Numbered from the stretch's first letter, positions 37,203-46,343 are shown. The stretch: DNA of 64,000 bases from Janthinobacterium sp. LM6 (GCF_002002885.1 NZ_CP019510.1:3596001-3660000), one strand, 5' to 3'. Program-made: numbers and translations. Notes: generated from the sequence alone by a model not told the origin.

Positions 37203-38702
37203 ATGAGCGACGATATTATTTTTGAAATGCGCGGCATCGAGAAGCGCTTTGGCGCCACGCGCGCGCTGCGCGGCGTGCACCTGACGGTGCGCAGCGGCGA
37301 AATCCATGCCGTGATGGGCGAAAACGGCGCCGGCAAGAGTACCCTGATGAAGATTCTGTCGGGCGTGTACACGCCGGACGCGGGCGAAATCATCCTCGAC
37401 GGCAAGCCGATTCGCATCCGCAACCCGGGCGAGGCCCGCGCGCTCGGCATCAACCTGATCTATCAGGAACTCAGCGTGGCCAAGAACATGACGGTGGCGC
37501 AGAACGTCTTCATGGGCAGCGAGCCGCAAGGACCGTTCTGGACCGTCAAGGGCGGCGAGATGCGCGCGCGCACGAACGCCATCCTGGCCGACCTCGGTTC
37601 CCGCTTCGACGCGGACACCATGGTGTCCACCCTGTCGATCGCCGAGCAGCAGCAGGTGGAAATCGCCCGCGCCCTCGTGCATGAAAGCCGCATCCTGATC
37701 ATGGACGAGCCCACCGCCGCCCTGTCCGACCGGGAAACCGAACAATTGTTCCGCATCATCGAAGAACAGCGCGACAAGGGCCTGGCCGTGCTCTACATCA
37801 GCCACCGCATGGCCGAGGTGGAGCGCCTGGCGCGCCGCATCACCGTGCTGCGCGACGGCGCCTATGTGGGCGAGCTGGGCAAGGATGAGCTGGATCAAAA
37901 GAAAGTCGTGCAAATGATGGTGGGCCGCCCCGCCGACGACTTTTATTCGCACCAGCGGCGCACGACGCGGGGCGCCGAGCGCTTGCGCGTGGAAAACGTC
38001 GGCGGCGGCAAGGTCAAGCCCGCCTCGTTCTCCCTGCATGCGGGCGAAGTGACGGGTCTCGCCGGCCTCGTGGGCGCGGGCCGCACGGAACTGGCGCGCC
38101 TGATCTTTGGCGCCGACAAGAAAGCATCGGGGCAGGTGTGGCTCGATGGCCATGAAGTGCACATCCAGCGGCCGCTGGCAGCCATCCGCCACGGCATCGG
38201 CTACCTGCCCGAGGACCGCAAGAGCCTGGGCCTGTTCATGCAATTGTCGGCCATGGAAAACATGTCGATGAATATCCTGTCCAAGCATGCGACGGCAGGC
38301 GTGGTCAACCGTGGCGCCCTGACCCAGCTGACGCGCGAGGCGATCAGCAACCTGAACGTCAAGGTGTCGGGCCCGGACGGCATCGTCGGCGGGTTGTCCG
38401 GCGGCAACCAGCAGAAAGTCTTGCTGGCGCGTTGGCTGGCCATCGCGCCCAAGGTCCTCATCCTCGACGAACCGACGCGGGGCGTGGACGTGGGCGCAAA
38501 GAGCGAAATCTACAAGATCATCCACCAGCTGGCGGACGCGGGCACGGCCGTGCTGTGCATTTCCAGCGAACTGGCCGAGCTGGTCGGCATCTGCGACCGC
38601 GTGATGGTGATGTGCGAAGGACGCCTGACGGGCGAAGTGACGGGCGACGACATCACGCAGGAAAACATCCTTGCTTATGCCACCCAGCTGGAAGCGGCAT
38701 AA
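37203..38702 (+). CDS. Sugar ABC transporter ATPase (RbsA/XylG-like, double cassette)
   Basis: A 499-residue protein with two fused ABC domains. Domain 1 has Walker A GENGAGKSTLMK, a variant signature STLSIAEQQQVEIARAL and Walker B ILIMDEPTAAL. Domain 2 has a degenerate Walker A (GLVGAGRTELAR), the signature GLSGGNQQKVLLARWL and Walker B LILDEPTRGVD. This asymmetry is the rule in the CUT2 sugar importer family. It powers uptake through the adjacent permease. Confidence 0.94.
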   Translation: MSDDIIFEMRGIEKRFGATRALRGVHLTVRSGEIHAVMGENGAGKSTLMKILSGVYTPDAGEIILDGKPIRIRNPGEARALGINLIYQELSVAKNMTVAQNVFMGSEPQGPFWTVKGGEMRARTNAILADLGSRFDADTMVSTLSIAEQQQVEIARALVHESRILIMDEPTAALSDRETEQLFRIIEEQRDKGLAVLYISHRMAEVERLARRITVLRDGAYVGELGKDELDQKKVVQMMVGRPADDFYSHQRRTTRGAERLRVENVGGGKVKPASFSLHAGEVTGLAGLVGAGRTELARLIFGADKKASGQVWLDGHEVHIQRPLAAIRHGIGYLPEDRKSLGLFMQLSAMENMSMNILSKHATAGVVNRGALTQLTREAISNLNVKVSGPDGIVGGLSGGNQQKVLLARWLAIAPKVLILDEPTRGVDVGAKSEIYKIIHQLADAGTAVLCISSELAELVGICDRVMVMCEGRLTGEVTGDDITQENILAYATQLEAA

Positions 38703-38726
38703 GAATAATCATTCAGGAGATTCAAC

Positions 38727-39737
38727 ATGACAACTACTACCACAGGCGGCGCCGCGCGCGCCGGCGAACCCTTCAATGCCTCGAACCTGATGCGCCGCCT
38801 GGGCATGCTGCCCGTGCTGGTCGTGCTGTACCTGGCCATGTACGGCTTGACCGTGTATTTCTCGGCCGACGGCACGTCGACGTTCATGACCAGCAATAAC
38901 ACCATGAACATCTTCCGCCAGGTGTCGATCAACATCGTGCTGGCGTCCGGCATGACGTTCGTCATTTTGACCAGCGGCATCGATTTGTCCGTCGGCTCCG
39001 TGCTGGCCGTCTCGGCCGTGGCAGGCATGCTGATGTCGCTGTCGGCCCAGTTCGCCGGCTTTTCGATTCCCGCCTTCCTCATCGTCGGCCTGCTGCTGGG
39101 CGCTCTGAACGGCGTGCTGGTCGCCCTCGTCGGCCTGAACCCCTTCGTCGTGACCCTGGGCACCATGACGGCCCTGCGCGGCGCCGCCTACCTGCTGGCC
39201 GATGGCACCAGCGTGCTGAACACGGAAATCCCCAGCTTCGAATGGATGGGCAACGGCAGCTTCCTGGCCGTGCCCTGGCTGATCTGGCTGGCGGCCGCCG
39301 TCGTCGTGCTGACGTGGTTTATTTTGCGCAAGACCACCCTGGGCCTGCATATCTACGCCGTCGGCGGCAATATCCAGGCGGCCCGTTTGACGGGGATCAA
39401 AGTCGGTCTCGTCTTGATGTTTGTGTACACGATCAGCGGCCTGTTCGCGGGCTTGGGCGGCGCCATGTCGGCCAGCCGCTTGTATGCGGCCAACGGCAAC
39501 TGGGGTACCGGTTATGAACTCGATGCCATCGCGGCGGTCGTGCTCGGCGGCACCAGCCTGATGGGCGGCGTCGGTTCCGTCTGGGGCACCGTCATCGGCG
39601 CCTTGATCATCGGCGTGATGAACAATGGCTTGACGATCCTGGGACTGTCGTCGTTCTGGCAGTATGTGGCCAAGGGCGTCGTGATCGTGCTGGCGGTGAT
39701 CCTGGATAAATGGCGCCAGTCCCACGCGCAGAATTAG
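38727..39737 (+). CDS. Sugar ABC transporter permease (RbsC-like)
   Basis: A 336-residue inner-membrane permease of the CUT2/BPD_transp_2 family with 8-10 predicted helices. Family markers are VILTSGIDLSVGSVLA, NPFVVTLGTMTALRGAA and AAVVLGGTSLMGGVGSVWGT. It forms the homodimeric sugar channel with the ATPase upstream. It ends the sugar operon; its stop codon overlaps the left arm of the structured repeat, whose hairpin could terminate transcription. Confidence 0.94.
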   Translation: MTTTTTGGAARAGEPFNASNLMRRLGMLPVLVVLYLAMYGLTVYFSADGTSTFMTSNNTMNIFRQVSINIVLASGMTFVILTSGIDLSVGSVLAVSAVAGMLMSLSAQFAGFSIPAFLIVGLLLGALNGVLVALVGLNPFVVTLGTMTALRGAAYLLADGTSVLNTEIPSFEWMGNGSFLAVPWLIWLAAAVVVLTWFILRKTTLGLHIYAVGGNIQAARLTGIKVGLVLMFVYTISGLFAGLGGAMSASRLYAANGNWGTGYELDAIAAVVLGGTSLMGGVGSVWGTVIGALIIGVMNNGLTILGLSSFWQYVAKGVVIVLAVILDKWRQSHAQN

Positions 39738-39840
39738 GAGCACTCCGCACGACGTCCATGGCTGCGTTGCATTGCCTAGCCGTACTATTCGTACTGTCTT
39801 CGGCAATGCGCCTTGCCCTGAACGCGGTGCGGGGCACTCC
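39737..39840. repeat. Structured dispersed repeat, copy B (three nested stems)
   Basis: Outer arms of 26 bp (39737-39762 and 39815-39840) pair imperfectly: left GGAGCACTCCGCACG..., and the right arm's complement begins GGAGTGCCCCGCACC. Inside, GCATTGCC and GGCAATGC pair perfectly, and a GTAC...GTAC inner stem closes the tip. The core CGTACTGTCTTCG and GCGCCTTGCCCTG blocks match copy A at 13471-13560 in opposite orientation. Confidence 0.8.
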
Positions 39841-39852
39841 CGCACTCACTGA

Positions 39853-40281
39853 TTAAATCAACGCCAGCCGCATCTCCACATGCGCAATCCCCGCCTCTTC
39901 AAATTGTTCCCCCTGCTGCACGAAACCGTGGCGCGCATAGAATGGCGCGGCCACGGTTTGCGCGTTCAGCACCACCGCCGCATCGCCGCGTTCGCGGGCT
40001 TTGTCCATCAGCAAGGTCAAAATGGCGCCGCCCACGCCCGTGCCGCGGCCCGGCTGGCGCACGGCCATGCGGCCGATGTGGCCATCGGGCAATAAGCGGC
40101 CCGTGCCGATGGCGTTGCCGGCGTCATCGTAGGCGACGGCGTGCAGGCAGACGCTATCCATGTCGTCGAGTTCGATCTCGGCCGGCACTTTCTGTTCATC
40201 GACAAAGACTTCAAAACGGATGGCGGTGGCGTCAGGGCCCAGGGTGGCCCAGTCGCCGAGGCGGATGGTGTGCTTGGTCAT
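39853..40281 (-). CDS. GNAT-family N-acetyltransferase
   Basis: A 142-residue GNAT protein. IRFEVFVDEQKVPAEIELDD at the N-terminus resembles ElaA/YjcF-type acetyltransferases, and the acetyl-CoA-binding motif A reads IGRMAVRQPGRGTGVGGAIL (Q/RxxGxG/A pattern RGTGVG). PFYARHGFVQQG is the usual C-terminal strand. The substrate is unknown. It is monocistronic and follows the structured repeat. Confidence 0.88.
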   Translation of the reverse strand: MTKHTIRLGDWATLGPDATAIRFEVFVDEQKVPAEIELDDMDSVCLHAVAYDDAGNAIGTGRLLPDGHIGRMAVRQPGRGTGVGGAILTLLMDKARERGDAAVVLNAQTVAAPFYARHGFVQQGEQFEEAGIAHVEMRLALI

Positions 40282-40341
40282 GGTGTAATGTAGAAAGAGA
40301 CAGGCCGCAATTGTCGCACGACCTGCCTTTCCACAGGGTGA

Positions 40342-41337
40342 TCAGCTGAGCTTGACCAGCTGCTTGCCGAAGTTACGGCCTTTCAACATGCCGATGAAGG
40401 CTTCGGGCGCGCTGGCCAGGCCGTCGGCCACGGATTCGCGGAATTTCAGCTTGCCCGTCGCCACCAGCGTGCCCAGTTCCGCCAGGCCCTGCGGCCAGAA
40501 TTCCGGCTGTTCCGAGACGATGAAGCCGCGCACGGTGAGGCGGTTGGTCAGGATGAAGCGCGCATTGTCGAGCGGCGTCGGTTCGCCGTTGTAGCCGGCG
40601 ATCCAGCCGCACACGGCGATCCGGCCAAACGCGTTGGTGCGCGCCAGGGCCGCATCGAACACGGCACCGCCCACGTTTTCAAAGATGGCGTCGATGCCGT
40701 CCGGCGTGGCCGCCGCCAAGTCGGCTGCCAGGTTGCCCGCCTTGTAGTCGACGCAGGCGTCGAAACCCAGTTCATTCACCACATACGCGCACTTGTCCGC
40801 GCCGCCCGCGATGCCGACCACGCGGCAACCCTTGAGTTTCGCCAGCTGCCCCACGACGCTGCCCACGGCGCCGCTGGCGGCCGACACGACCACGGTTTCG
40901 CCCGCTTTCGGCGCCATGATCTGGTTCAAGCCATACCACGCCGTCATGCCCGGCATGCCGACGGAACCCAGGTAGGCGGAGGCTGGGATGTGCGTCGTAT
41001 CGACCTTGCGCAGCATGGTGCCGTCGGATACGGCCACTTCCGTCCAGCCCAAAGTGCCCACGACAGTGTCGCCCACGGCAAACTTCGGATGCTTCGATTC
41101 CAGCACCACGCCCACCGTACCGCCGATCATGGTTTCATCGAGCGCCTGCGGCGCCGCATAGCTTTTATTCGTGCTCATGCGTCCGCGCATATAGGGGTCG
41201 AGCGACAGATACTGGTTACGCACCAGCAATTGACCATCCTGGATGGCGGGAATCTCGACAGTTTCCAAACGGAAGTTATCCGGCTGCACTTCAGCCGTGG
41301 GGCGCGAGGCGAGGACGATGCGTTGGTAGGTGGTCAT
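40342..41337 (-). CDS. NADP-dependent oxidoreductase (MDR, CurA/leukotriene B4 dehydrogenase type)
   Basis: A 331-residue zinc-free medium-chain reductase. It has YLSLDPYMRGRMS (a family signature), the nucleotide-binding stretch VVSAASGAVGSVVGQLAK, and the GCRVVGIAGG strand. Relatives reduce alpha,beta-unsaturated ketones and aldehydes with NADPH. The start at 41337 has AAGGAG directly upstream. It lies upstream of, and on the same strand as, the GNAT gene, with a 60-bp gap. Confidence 0.92.
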   Translation of the reverse strand: MTTYQRIVLASRPTAEVQPDNFRLETVEIPAIQDGQLLVRNQYLSLDPYMRGRMSTNKSYAAPQALDETMIGGTVGVVLESKHPKFAVGDTVVGTLGWTEVAVSDGTMLRKVDTTHIPASAYLGSVGMPGMTAWYGLNQIMAPKAGETVVVSAASGAVGSVVGQLAKLKGCRVVGIAGGADKCAYVVNELGFDACVDYKAGNLAADLAAATPDGIDAIFENVGGAVFDAALARTNAFGRIAVCGWIAGYNGEPTPLDNARFILTNRLTVRGFIVSEQPEFWPQGLAELGTLVATGKLKFRESVADGLASAPEAFIGMLKGRNFGKQLVKLS

Positions 41338-41383
41338 GAAGGCTCCTTGTTGGACGAACAATCTAAACCCCAGAGCAAATACC

Positions 41384-41410
41384 GGGGTCAGACCCTGAGG
41401 GTCTGACCCC
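41384..41410. repeat. REP-like palindrome GGGGTCAGACCC, copy 2
   Basis: GGGGTCAGACCC, a TGA loop and GGGTCTGACCCC: identical arms to the copy at 18944-18970. It lies between the MDR oxidoreductase and the Dabb gene. Confidence 0.8.
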
Positions 41411-41437
41411 AGCCCTTCGTTTGGGGTTAACGGGTTT

Positions 41438-41740
41438 TCACACTTCGTAATCCATGCACTGCCGCGCTTCCCGCACGGCCCCAAAGAACGGCTTGATCTT
41501 CACGTGCTCGGGGTGGTTCTGGTAAGCGTCGAGCGCCTCGCGGCTGGCAAATTCGCTGTACAGCACGATGTCGTAGGTCGCTTCCAGGCCCGGCTGGGCC
41601 ACGGCTGCCTCGAATTTCAAGATACCGGGCACCAGGTCCGAGCAGGAATCGAGCAGGGCTTTCAGTTTCAATGCATTGGCGGCGCGGTCGGCGCCTTCGG
41701 CGTGGTCTTTGAGTTTCCAGAAAACGATGTGCTTGATCAT
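41438..41740 (-). CDS. Stress-responsive alpha/beta-barrel (Dabb) protein
   Basis: A 100-residue Dabb-domain protein starting MIKHIVFWKLKD, with YDIVLYSEFASREALDAYQNHPEH, the signature segment of this dimeric ferredoxin-like family. Members include stress proteins and small enzymes; no specific role can be assigned. It sits downstream of the thiolase on the same strand with a 124-bp gap. Confidence 0.9.
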   Translation of the reverse strand: MIKHIVFWKLKDHAEGADRAANALKLKALLDSCSDLVPGILKFEAAVAQPGLEATYDIVLYSEFASREALDAYQNHPEHVKIKPFFGAVREARQCMDYEV

Positions 41741-41824
41741 GGCGGCAGGCTGCTTGTTTATTAATGAAGCATTACTGTAACCGCTATCGGCGCGTCTTGC
41801 AGGAACAGGGCGCGGAATGCAAAC

Positions 41825-41845
41825 GGGCGGCCCTGGAAGCCGCCC
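41825..41845 (-). terminator. Terminator-like hairpin after the thiolase gene
   Basis: GGGCGGC and GCCGCCC form a 7-bp GC stem with a 7-base loop, 20 bp beyond the thiolase stop on the minus strand; the minus strand then reads GTTTGC. Confidence 0.5.
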
Positions 41846-41864
41846 GCAGACTGGTTTACTTATA

Positions 41865-43043
41865 TCACAGCACTTCGAACAGCCCGGCGGCGCCCTGCCC
41901 GCCGCCGATGCACATGGTGACCACCACGTATTTGACGCCGCGGCGCTTGCCTTCGATCAAGGCGTGGCCCGTCAGGCGCGCACCCGACACGCCGTACGGG
42001 TGGCCGACGGCAATCGCGCCGCCGTTGACGTTCAGGCGGTCCATCGGGATGCCCAGGGTGTCGGCGCAATACAGCACTTGCACGGCAAACGCTTCATTGA
42101 GTTCCCACAGGCCGATGTCGGCCACCGTCAAACCCGCTTTTTTCAGCAGTTTCGGGATGGCAAACACTGGGCCGATGCCCATTTCATCGGGTTCGCAGCC
42201 GGCCACGGCGAAGCCGCGGAAGATGCCCAGCGGCTGCAGTCCTTTCGCCTCGGCCACTTTCGCATTCATGACGATGGCCATCGAAGCGCCGTCGGAAAAC
42301 TGGCTGGCGTTGCCGGCGCTGATGACGCCGCCCGGAATGGCCGGGCGGATCTTCGCCACGCCGTCATACGTCGTGTCCGCGCGGATGCCTTCGTCGGCGG
42401 CAATCGTCACTTCGCGCGACACCAGCATGCCGCTGGCCTTGTCGGCCACGCCCATGATGGTGGTCATCGGCACGATTTCCGCGTCGAACAGGCCGGCAGC
42501 CAGGGCGCTTGCTGCGCGCTGCTGGCTTTGCGCGCCATAGGCGTCCTGGCGCTCGCGCGAAATCTGGTAGCGCTTGGCCACGGTCTCGGCCGTCTGCAGC
42601 ATGGGCCAGTACACTTCCGGCTTGTGCTGCTGCAGCCAGACGTCGCGGTACATATGCGTATTCATCTCGTTTTGCACACAGGAAATCGATTCCACGCCGC
42701 CCGCCGCATAGATATCGCCTTCGCCGGCGATGATGCGCTGCGCCGCCAGGGCGATGGCCTGCAAGCCCGAGGAACAAAAACGGTTGACGGTCATGCCGGC
42801 CGTCGTGACGGGGCAGCCGCCGCGCAAGGCCACCTGGCGCGCGATGTTGCCGCCCGTGGCGCCTTCGGGAAAGGCGCAGCCGACCAGCACGTCTTCCACT
42901 TCCTCCGCCTCGATGCGCGCGCGCTCGACGGCGGCCGCCAGCACATGGCCGCCCAGGGTGGCGCCATGCGTCATGTTGAACGCGCCCTTCCAGGACTTGG
43001 CCAGGCCCGTGCGGGCGGTCGATACGATGACGGCTTCATTCAT
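41865..43043 (-). CDS. Acetyl-CoA acyltransferase (thiolase)
   Basis: A 392-residue thiolase. The acyl-accepting cysteine is in [10 protein letters not shown], the catalytic histidine in [12 protein letters not shown], and the second cysteine in [12 protein letters not shown]. It performs the last step of beta-oxidation or the reverse acetoacetyl-CoA condensation. The length and the sequence around NRFCSSG suggest the degradative FadA type more than PhaA, but the two cannot be separated with certainty. A conserved ACG-NN-CGT motif lies 70 bp upstream, as for the fadB-like and acyl-CoA synthetase genes. Confidence 0.92.
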   Translation of the reverse strand: MNEAVIVSTARTGLAKSWKGAFNMTHGATLGGHVLAAAVERARIEAEEVEDVLVGCAFPEGATGGNIARQVALRGGCPVTTAGMTVNRFCSSGLQAIALAAQRIIAGEGDIYAAGGVESISCVQNEMNTHMYRDVWLQQHKPEVYWPMLQTAETVAKRYQISRERQDAYGAQSQQRAASALAAGLFDAEIVPMTTIMGVADKASGMLVSREVTIAADEGIRADTTYDGVAKIRPAIPGGVISAGNASQFSDGASMAIVMNAKVAEAKGLQPLGIFRGFAVAGCEPDEMGIGPVFAIPKLLKKAGLTVADIGLWELNEAFAVQVLYCADTLGIPMDRLNVNGGAIAVGHPYGVSGARLTGHALIEGKRRGVKYVVVTMCIGGGQGAAGLFEVL

Positions 43044-43112
43044 GCTGTGTCTCCTTGTGGGAATGTTATATGGTCGGGTGGTATATCTGCGGAATCAGAA
43101 TAGCACATTTAA

Positions 43113-43126
43113 GTACGGTCGTTCGC
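43113..43126. promoter_or_regulatory. Candidate fatty-acid regulator site (thiolase)
   Basis: GTACGGTCGTTCGC, containing the half-palindrome ACG-NN-CGT, lies 70 bp before the thiolase start in the spacer shared with the MHS transporter. Near-identical sequence precedes the acyl-CoA synthetase (57557-57569). Confidence 0.55.
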
Positions 43127-43276
43127 AAAGTTGAAATGAATGGCAATTTGTAAGCTTGATGTAAGTTTCAAGCAAGCATGACGTAAGGTTCGGAGAACAC
43201 ACTCGCCCCAAGCTGTTGCAAGAATGGTCAAAAAGACCTCGGCACCAGTTCACTATAAAACATAGGGAGACAAACC

Positions 43277-44977
43277 ATGGCATCACCATCCGGCTCGGCC
43301 GACGTACGGAAAATTTCCACCAAGGGAACGCCGATTACGCCCGAGGAACGCAAGGTCATCTTTGCGTCCTCCTTGGGCACCGTTTTTGAATGGTACGATT
43401 TTTACCTGTACGGTTCGCTGGCATCGATCATCGCCAAGCAATTCTTCATCGGCGACCCCACCACCACCTTCATCTTCGCGCTGCTGGCCTTTGCCGCCGG
43501 CTTCATCGTGCGTCCGTTCGGCGCGCTGGTCTTCGGCCGCCTGGGCGACATGATCGGCCGCAAGTACACCTTCCTGATCACCATCCTGATCATGGGCGGC
43601 TCCACCTTCATCGTCGGCTTGCTGCCGGGCCATGCGTCCATCGGCATCGCCGCACCGATCATCCTCGTCATCCTGCGCATCCTGCAAGGCCTGGCGCTGG
43701 GCGGCGAATACGGCGGCGCAGCCACCTACGTGGCCGAGCACGCGCCTGAAGGCAAGCGCGGCGCGTTCACGGCGTGGATACAGACGACGGCCACCCTGGG
43801 CTTCTTCCTGTCGCTGATGGTCATCCTGGGCACCCGCCTGGCGACCGGCGAGAAGGATTTCGAAGCGTGGGGCTGGCGCATTCCCTTCCTCGTCTCCGTC
43901 ATCCTGCTGGGTATTTCCGTATGGATCCGCCTGGCCATGAATGAATCGCCGGCGTTTGCCAAGATGAAGGCCGAAGGCAAGACCTCGAAAGCCCCGCTGA
44001 CGGAAGCGTTCGGCAAGTGGAAAAACCTGAAGATCGTCATCCTGGCCCTGATCGGCCTGACCGCCGGCCAGGCTGTCGTGTGGTACACGGGCCAGTTCTA
44101 CGCCCTGTTCTTCATGATCCAGACCCTGAAAGTGGACCTGGCAACGGCCAACGTGCTCGTCGCCGTCGCCTTGCTGCTGGCCACGCCGTTCTTCCTGTTC
44201 TTCGGCAGCCTGTCCGACCGCATCGGCCGCAAGTACATCATCCTCGGCGGCTGCCTGATCGCCGCGGCGACCTACTTCCCGATCTTCAACGGCCTGACCC
44301 ACTTCGCCAATCCGCAGCTGGAAGCGGCACTGAAGAACTCGCCAGTGGTGGTGGTCGCCGATCCGGCCTCCTGCCACTTCCAGTTCAACATGACGGGTAC
44401 CAAGAAGTTCCCTTCGTCGTGCGACATCGCCACCGGCTTCCTGTCGAACAGCTCGGTGAACTACACGAAGGAAGACGCGCCGGCCGGCTCAATCGCCAAG
44501 GTGCGCATCGGGACGAAGGAATTTAGCTCGTTCAACGCCGTCATGACGCCCGACGGCCTGAACTTCGATGCGGAAAGCAAGGCCCACGAAGCGGCGCTGA
44601 AGAAAGAAATCGGCGCCGGCATCAAGGAAGCGGGCTACCCTGCGAAAGCCGATCCGGACCAGATCAACAAGCCGATGGTCGTCTTGCTGCTGTTCATTCT
44701 GGTGCTGTACGTGACCATGGTGTATGGCCCGATCGCCGCCATGCTGGTGGAAATGTTCCCGACGCGTATCCGTTACACCTCGATGTCCCTGCCCTACCAT
44801 ATCGGCAACGGCTGGTTCGGCGGCCTGCTGCCGACCACGGCCTTCGCGCTGGTGGCCTTCAAGGGCGACATCTATTATGGCCTGTGGTATCCGATCGTCG
44901 TCGCCCTGGCGACTGTCGTGATCGGCACCCTGTTCGTCAAGGAAACCAAAGACAACAATATCTACGCCGACGATTGA
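43277..44977 (+). CDS. MHS-family MFS transporter (metabolite:H+ symporter)
   Basis: A 566-residue transporter with 12 helices. MHS markers are SSLGTVFEWYDFYLYGSLA, FGRLGDMIGRKYTF, GGEYGGAATYVAEHAP and the second-half FGSLSDRIGRKY. Between helices in the C-terminal half lies an insert of about 100 polar residues (about 355-465) with two cysteines (ASCHFQ, SSCDIA), making it longer than the usual 430-450 residues. Relatives carry dicarboxylates, citrate, proline or shikimate; the substrate is unknown. A GGGAG site precedes the ATG. The gene is divergent from the thiolase. Confidence 0.9.
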   Translation: MASPSGSADVRKISTKGTPITPEERKVIFASSLGTVFEWYDFYLYGSLASIIAKQFFIGDPTTTFIFALLAFAAGFIVRPFGALVFGRLGDMIGRKYTFLITILIMGGSTFIVGLLPGHASIGIAAPIILVILRILQGLALGGEYGGAATYVAEHAPEGKRGAFTAWIQTTATLGFFLSLMVILGTRLATGEKDFEAWGWRIPFLVSVILLGISVWIRLAMNESPAFAKMKAEGKTSKAPLTEAFGKWKNLKIVILALIGLTAGQAVVWYTGQFYALFFMIQTLKVDLATANVLVAVALLLATPFFLFFGSLSDRIGRKYIILGGCLIAAATYFPIFNGLTHFANPQLEAALKNSPVVVVADPASCHFQFNMTGTKKFPSSCDIATGFLSNSSVNYTKEDAPAGSIAKVRIGTKEFSSFNAVMTPDGLNFDAESKAHEAALKKEIGAGIKEAGYPAKADPDQINKPMVVLLLFILVLYVTMVYGPIAAMLVEMFPTRIRYTSMSLPYHIGNGWFGGLLPTTAFALVAFKGDIYYGLWYPIVVALATVVIGTLFVKETKDNNIYADD

Positions 44978-45018
44978 TCCGGCGCAAGCCCCGGCCGCAA
45001 GACCGGGGTCCGCAAAGC

Positions 45019-45052
45019 AAAACGCCGCTGACTGGTCAGCGGCGTTTTTTTA
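45019..45052 (+). terminator. Rho-independent terminator of the MHS transporter gene
   Basis: CGCCGCTGAC and GTCAGCGGCG form a 10-bp stem followed by seven T, 46 bp beyond the stop. A second stem, CCCCGG...CCGGGG, precedes it (about 44989-45008). Confidence 0.92.
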
Positions 45053-45065
45053 TGTGGCGGCAAGC

Positions 45066-45266
45066 TTACTTATCGTTTTTCTTTTTCAGCTGGTCGCGCT
45101 GCTGCACGTATTCCTGGTAGCTGGTCTGGTTGCGCTTGCGGCAGGCGTTGCGGTCGTCAAAATTATTAAGGCTGTTGCAATACTCGCCGATCTTGTCCCG
45201 GTTTGCGTCATACAGTACTTCACAGCCAGTGATGGCCAGCAAGAAGGGAATGATCAGATATTTCAT
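45066..45266 (-). CDS. Small lipoprotein
   Basis: A 66-residue protein with a lipoprotein signal: MKYLIIPFLLAITGC, lipobox ITGC, Cys15. The short mature part is charged (NRDKIGEYCNSLNNFDDRNAC...) and ends in DQLKKKNDK, with two further cysteines. No family recognised. The start at 45266 is chosen because it places the signal peptide at the N-terminus, with GAGAG upstream. It converges on the MHS transporter gene. Confidence 0.75.
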   Translation of the reverse strand: MKYLIIPFLLAITGCEVLYDANRDKIGEYCNSLNNFDDRNACRKRNQTSYQEYVQQRDQLKKKNDK

Positions 45267-45379
45267 TGCTACTCTCATGGATAGGAACGGGATTGCGCGA
45301 AAAAACACCAGATTGCCTACTGGATAAGCGGGCAGCTTTATCTTAACGCGATCTTGACGAAAAGTACAAGCGCTCGGTA

Positions 45380-46321
45380 TTACTTATTGGAAAGGATACC
45401 CGGCACAACGCGCTGATCAGCGCCGGCCTCCCCGTTCAACAGCGGATTGCCGGCCGCAAACGCCGCCAGGTGCTCGAGCAGCACGCGCACGCGGGCCGGC
45501 AGGTAGCGCCGCTGCGTCCACACGGCGTACACGTGGCGCGGCTGCGGCATCCAGTCGGGCAGCACGCGCACCAGCGAACCACGCGCCACCTCCGTGCGGC
45601 ACTGCAAAAGCGGACACAGCAGGATGCCGATGCCCGCGTCGGCCATTTCCACGGCCAGGCGCATCTCGTTCACGCGCAGGCGCGCCTGCGGTTCGATCAG
45701 CATTTCGGCGCCGTCGCCGGGTCGCCGCAAGCGCCAGGAGCGCAGCGGTTCTGCCACGATCAGCTCGTGCTTTTCCAGTTCCTGCAAGTCGCGCGGCACG
45801 CCGGCGCGCGCCAGGTAGGCGGGCGCGGCCACCATCACCAGCGAAGCGCTGCCCAGGCGGCGCTGCATCAGCGAGGAATCGTCGAGCGCGCCCACGCGGA
45901 TGGCCAGGTCGGCGCCGCTGCCCACCAGGTCTTGCAGCAGGTTCGACAGTTCCAGCTCCAGGCGGATGTCCGGATACTTCTGCATGAAGCTGACCCAGGC
46001 AGGCGTCAGCAAGCCGCTGGCGAAGTTCACGGGTGCCAGCACGCGGATGCTGCCCGAGACGGCCGACAGGCTGGCATCGAGCTGCTGCGTCGCCTGCCGC
46101 AGGGCGTGTACGAGGGGACGGCACTGCTCGTAGTATTGCCAGCCTTCCGCCGTCGGCTGCAAGCGGCGCGCGCTGCGGTTGAGCAAGCGGTAGCCGAGCT
46201 GGCTTTCCAGCTTTTGCAGCCGGCGCGTGACGGTGGCGGCGGGCAAGTCTTCCTTGACGGCCGCCGCATGCAGGCTGCCCGCCTCGACAATGGAAACAAA
46301 CAGGGCTAGGTCATCAAGCAT
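45380..46321 (-). CDS. LysR-family transcriptional regulator
   Basis: A 313-residue LysR protein: an N-terminal winged HTH (LALFVSIVEAGSLHAAAVKEDLPAATVTRRLQKLE is the expected pattern, with the HTH at residues 18-37) and a periplasmic-binding-like effector domain (92-300). The LNRSARRLQPTAEG segment marks the wing. It is divergent from the DUF2798 gene, which it probably controls together with itself; a TTTC-N7-GAAA element lies between them. Confidence 0.93.
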   Translation of the reverse strand: MLDDLALFVSIVEAGSLHAAAVKEDLPAATVTRRLQKLESQLGYRLLNRSARRLQPTAEGWQYYEQCRPLVHALRQATQQLDASLSAVSGSIRVLAPVNFASGLLTPAWVSFMQKYPDIRLELELSNLLQDLVGSGADLAIRVGALDDSSLMQRRLGSASLVMVAAPAYLARAGVPRDLQELEKHELIVAEPLRSWRLRRPGDGAEMLIEPQARLRVNEMRLAVEMADAGIGILLCPLLQCRTEVARGSLVRVLPDWMPQPRHVYAVWTQRRYLPARVRVLLEHLAAFAAGNPLLNGEAGADQRVVPGILSNK

Positions 46322-46343
46322 GATTCGTCGAGCATGATTGCAT

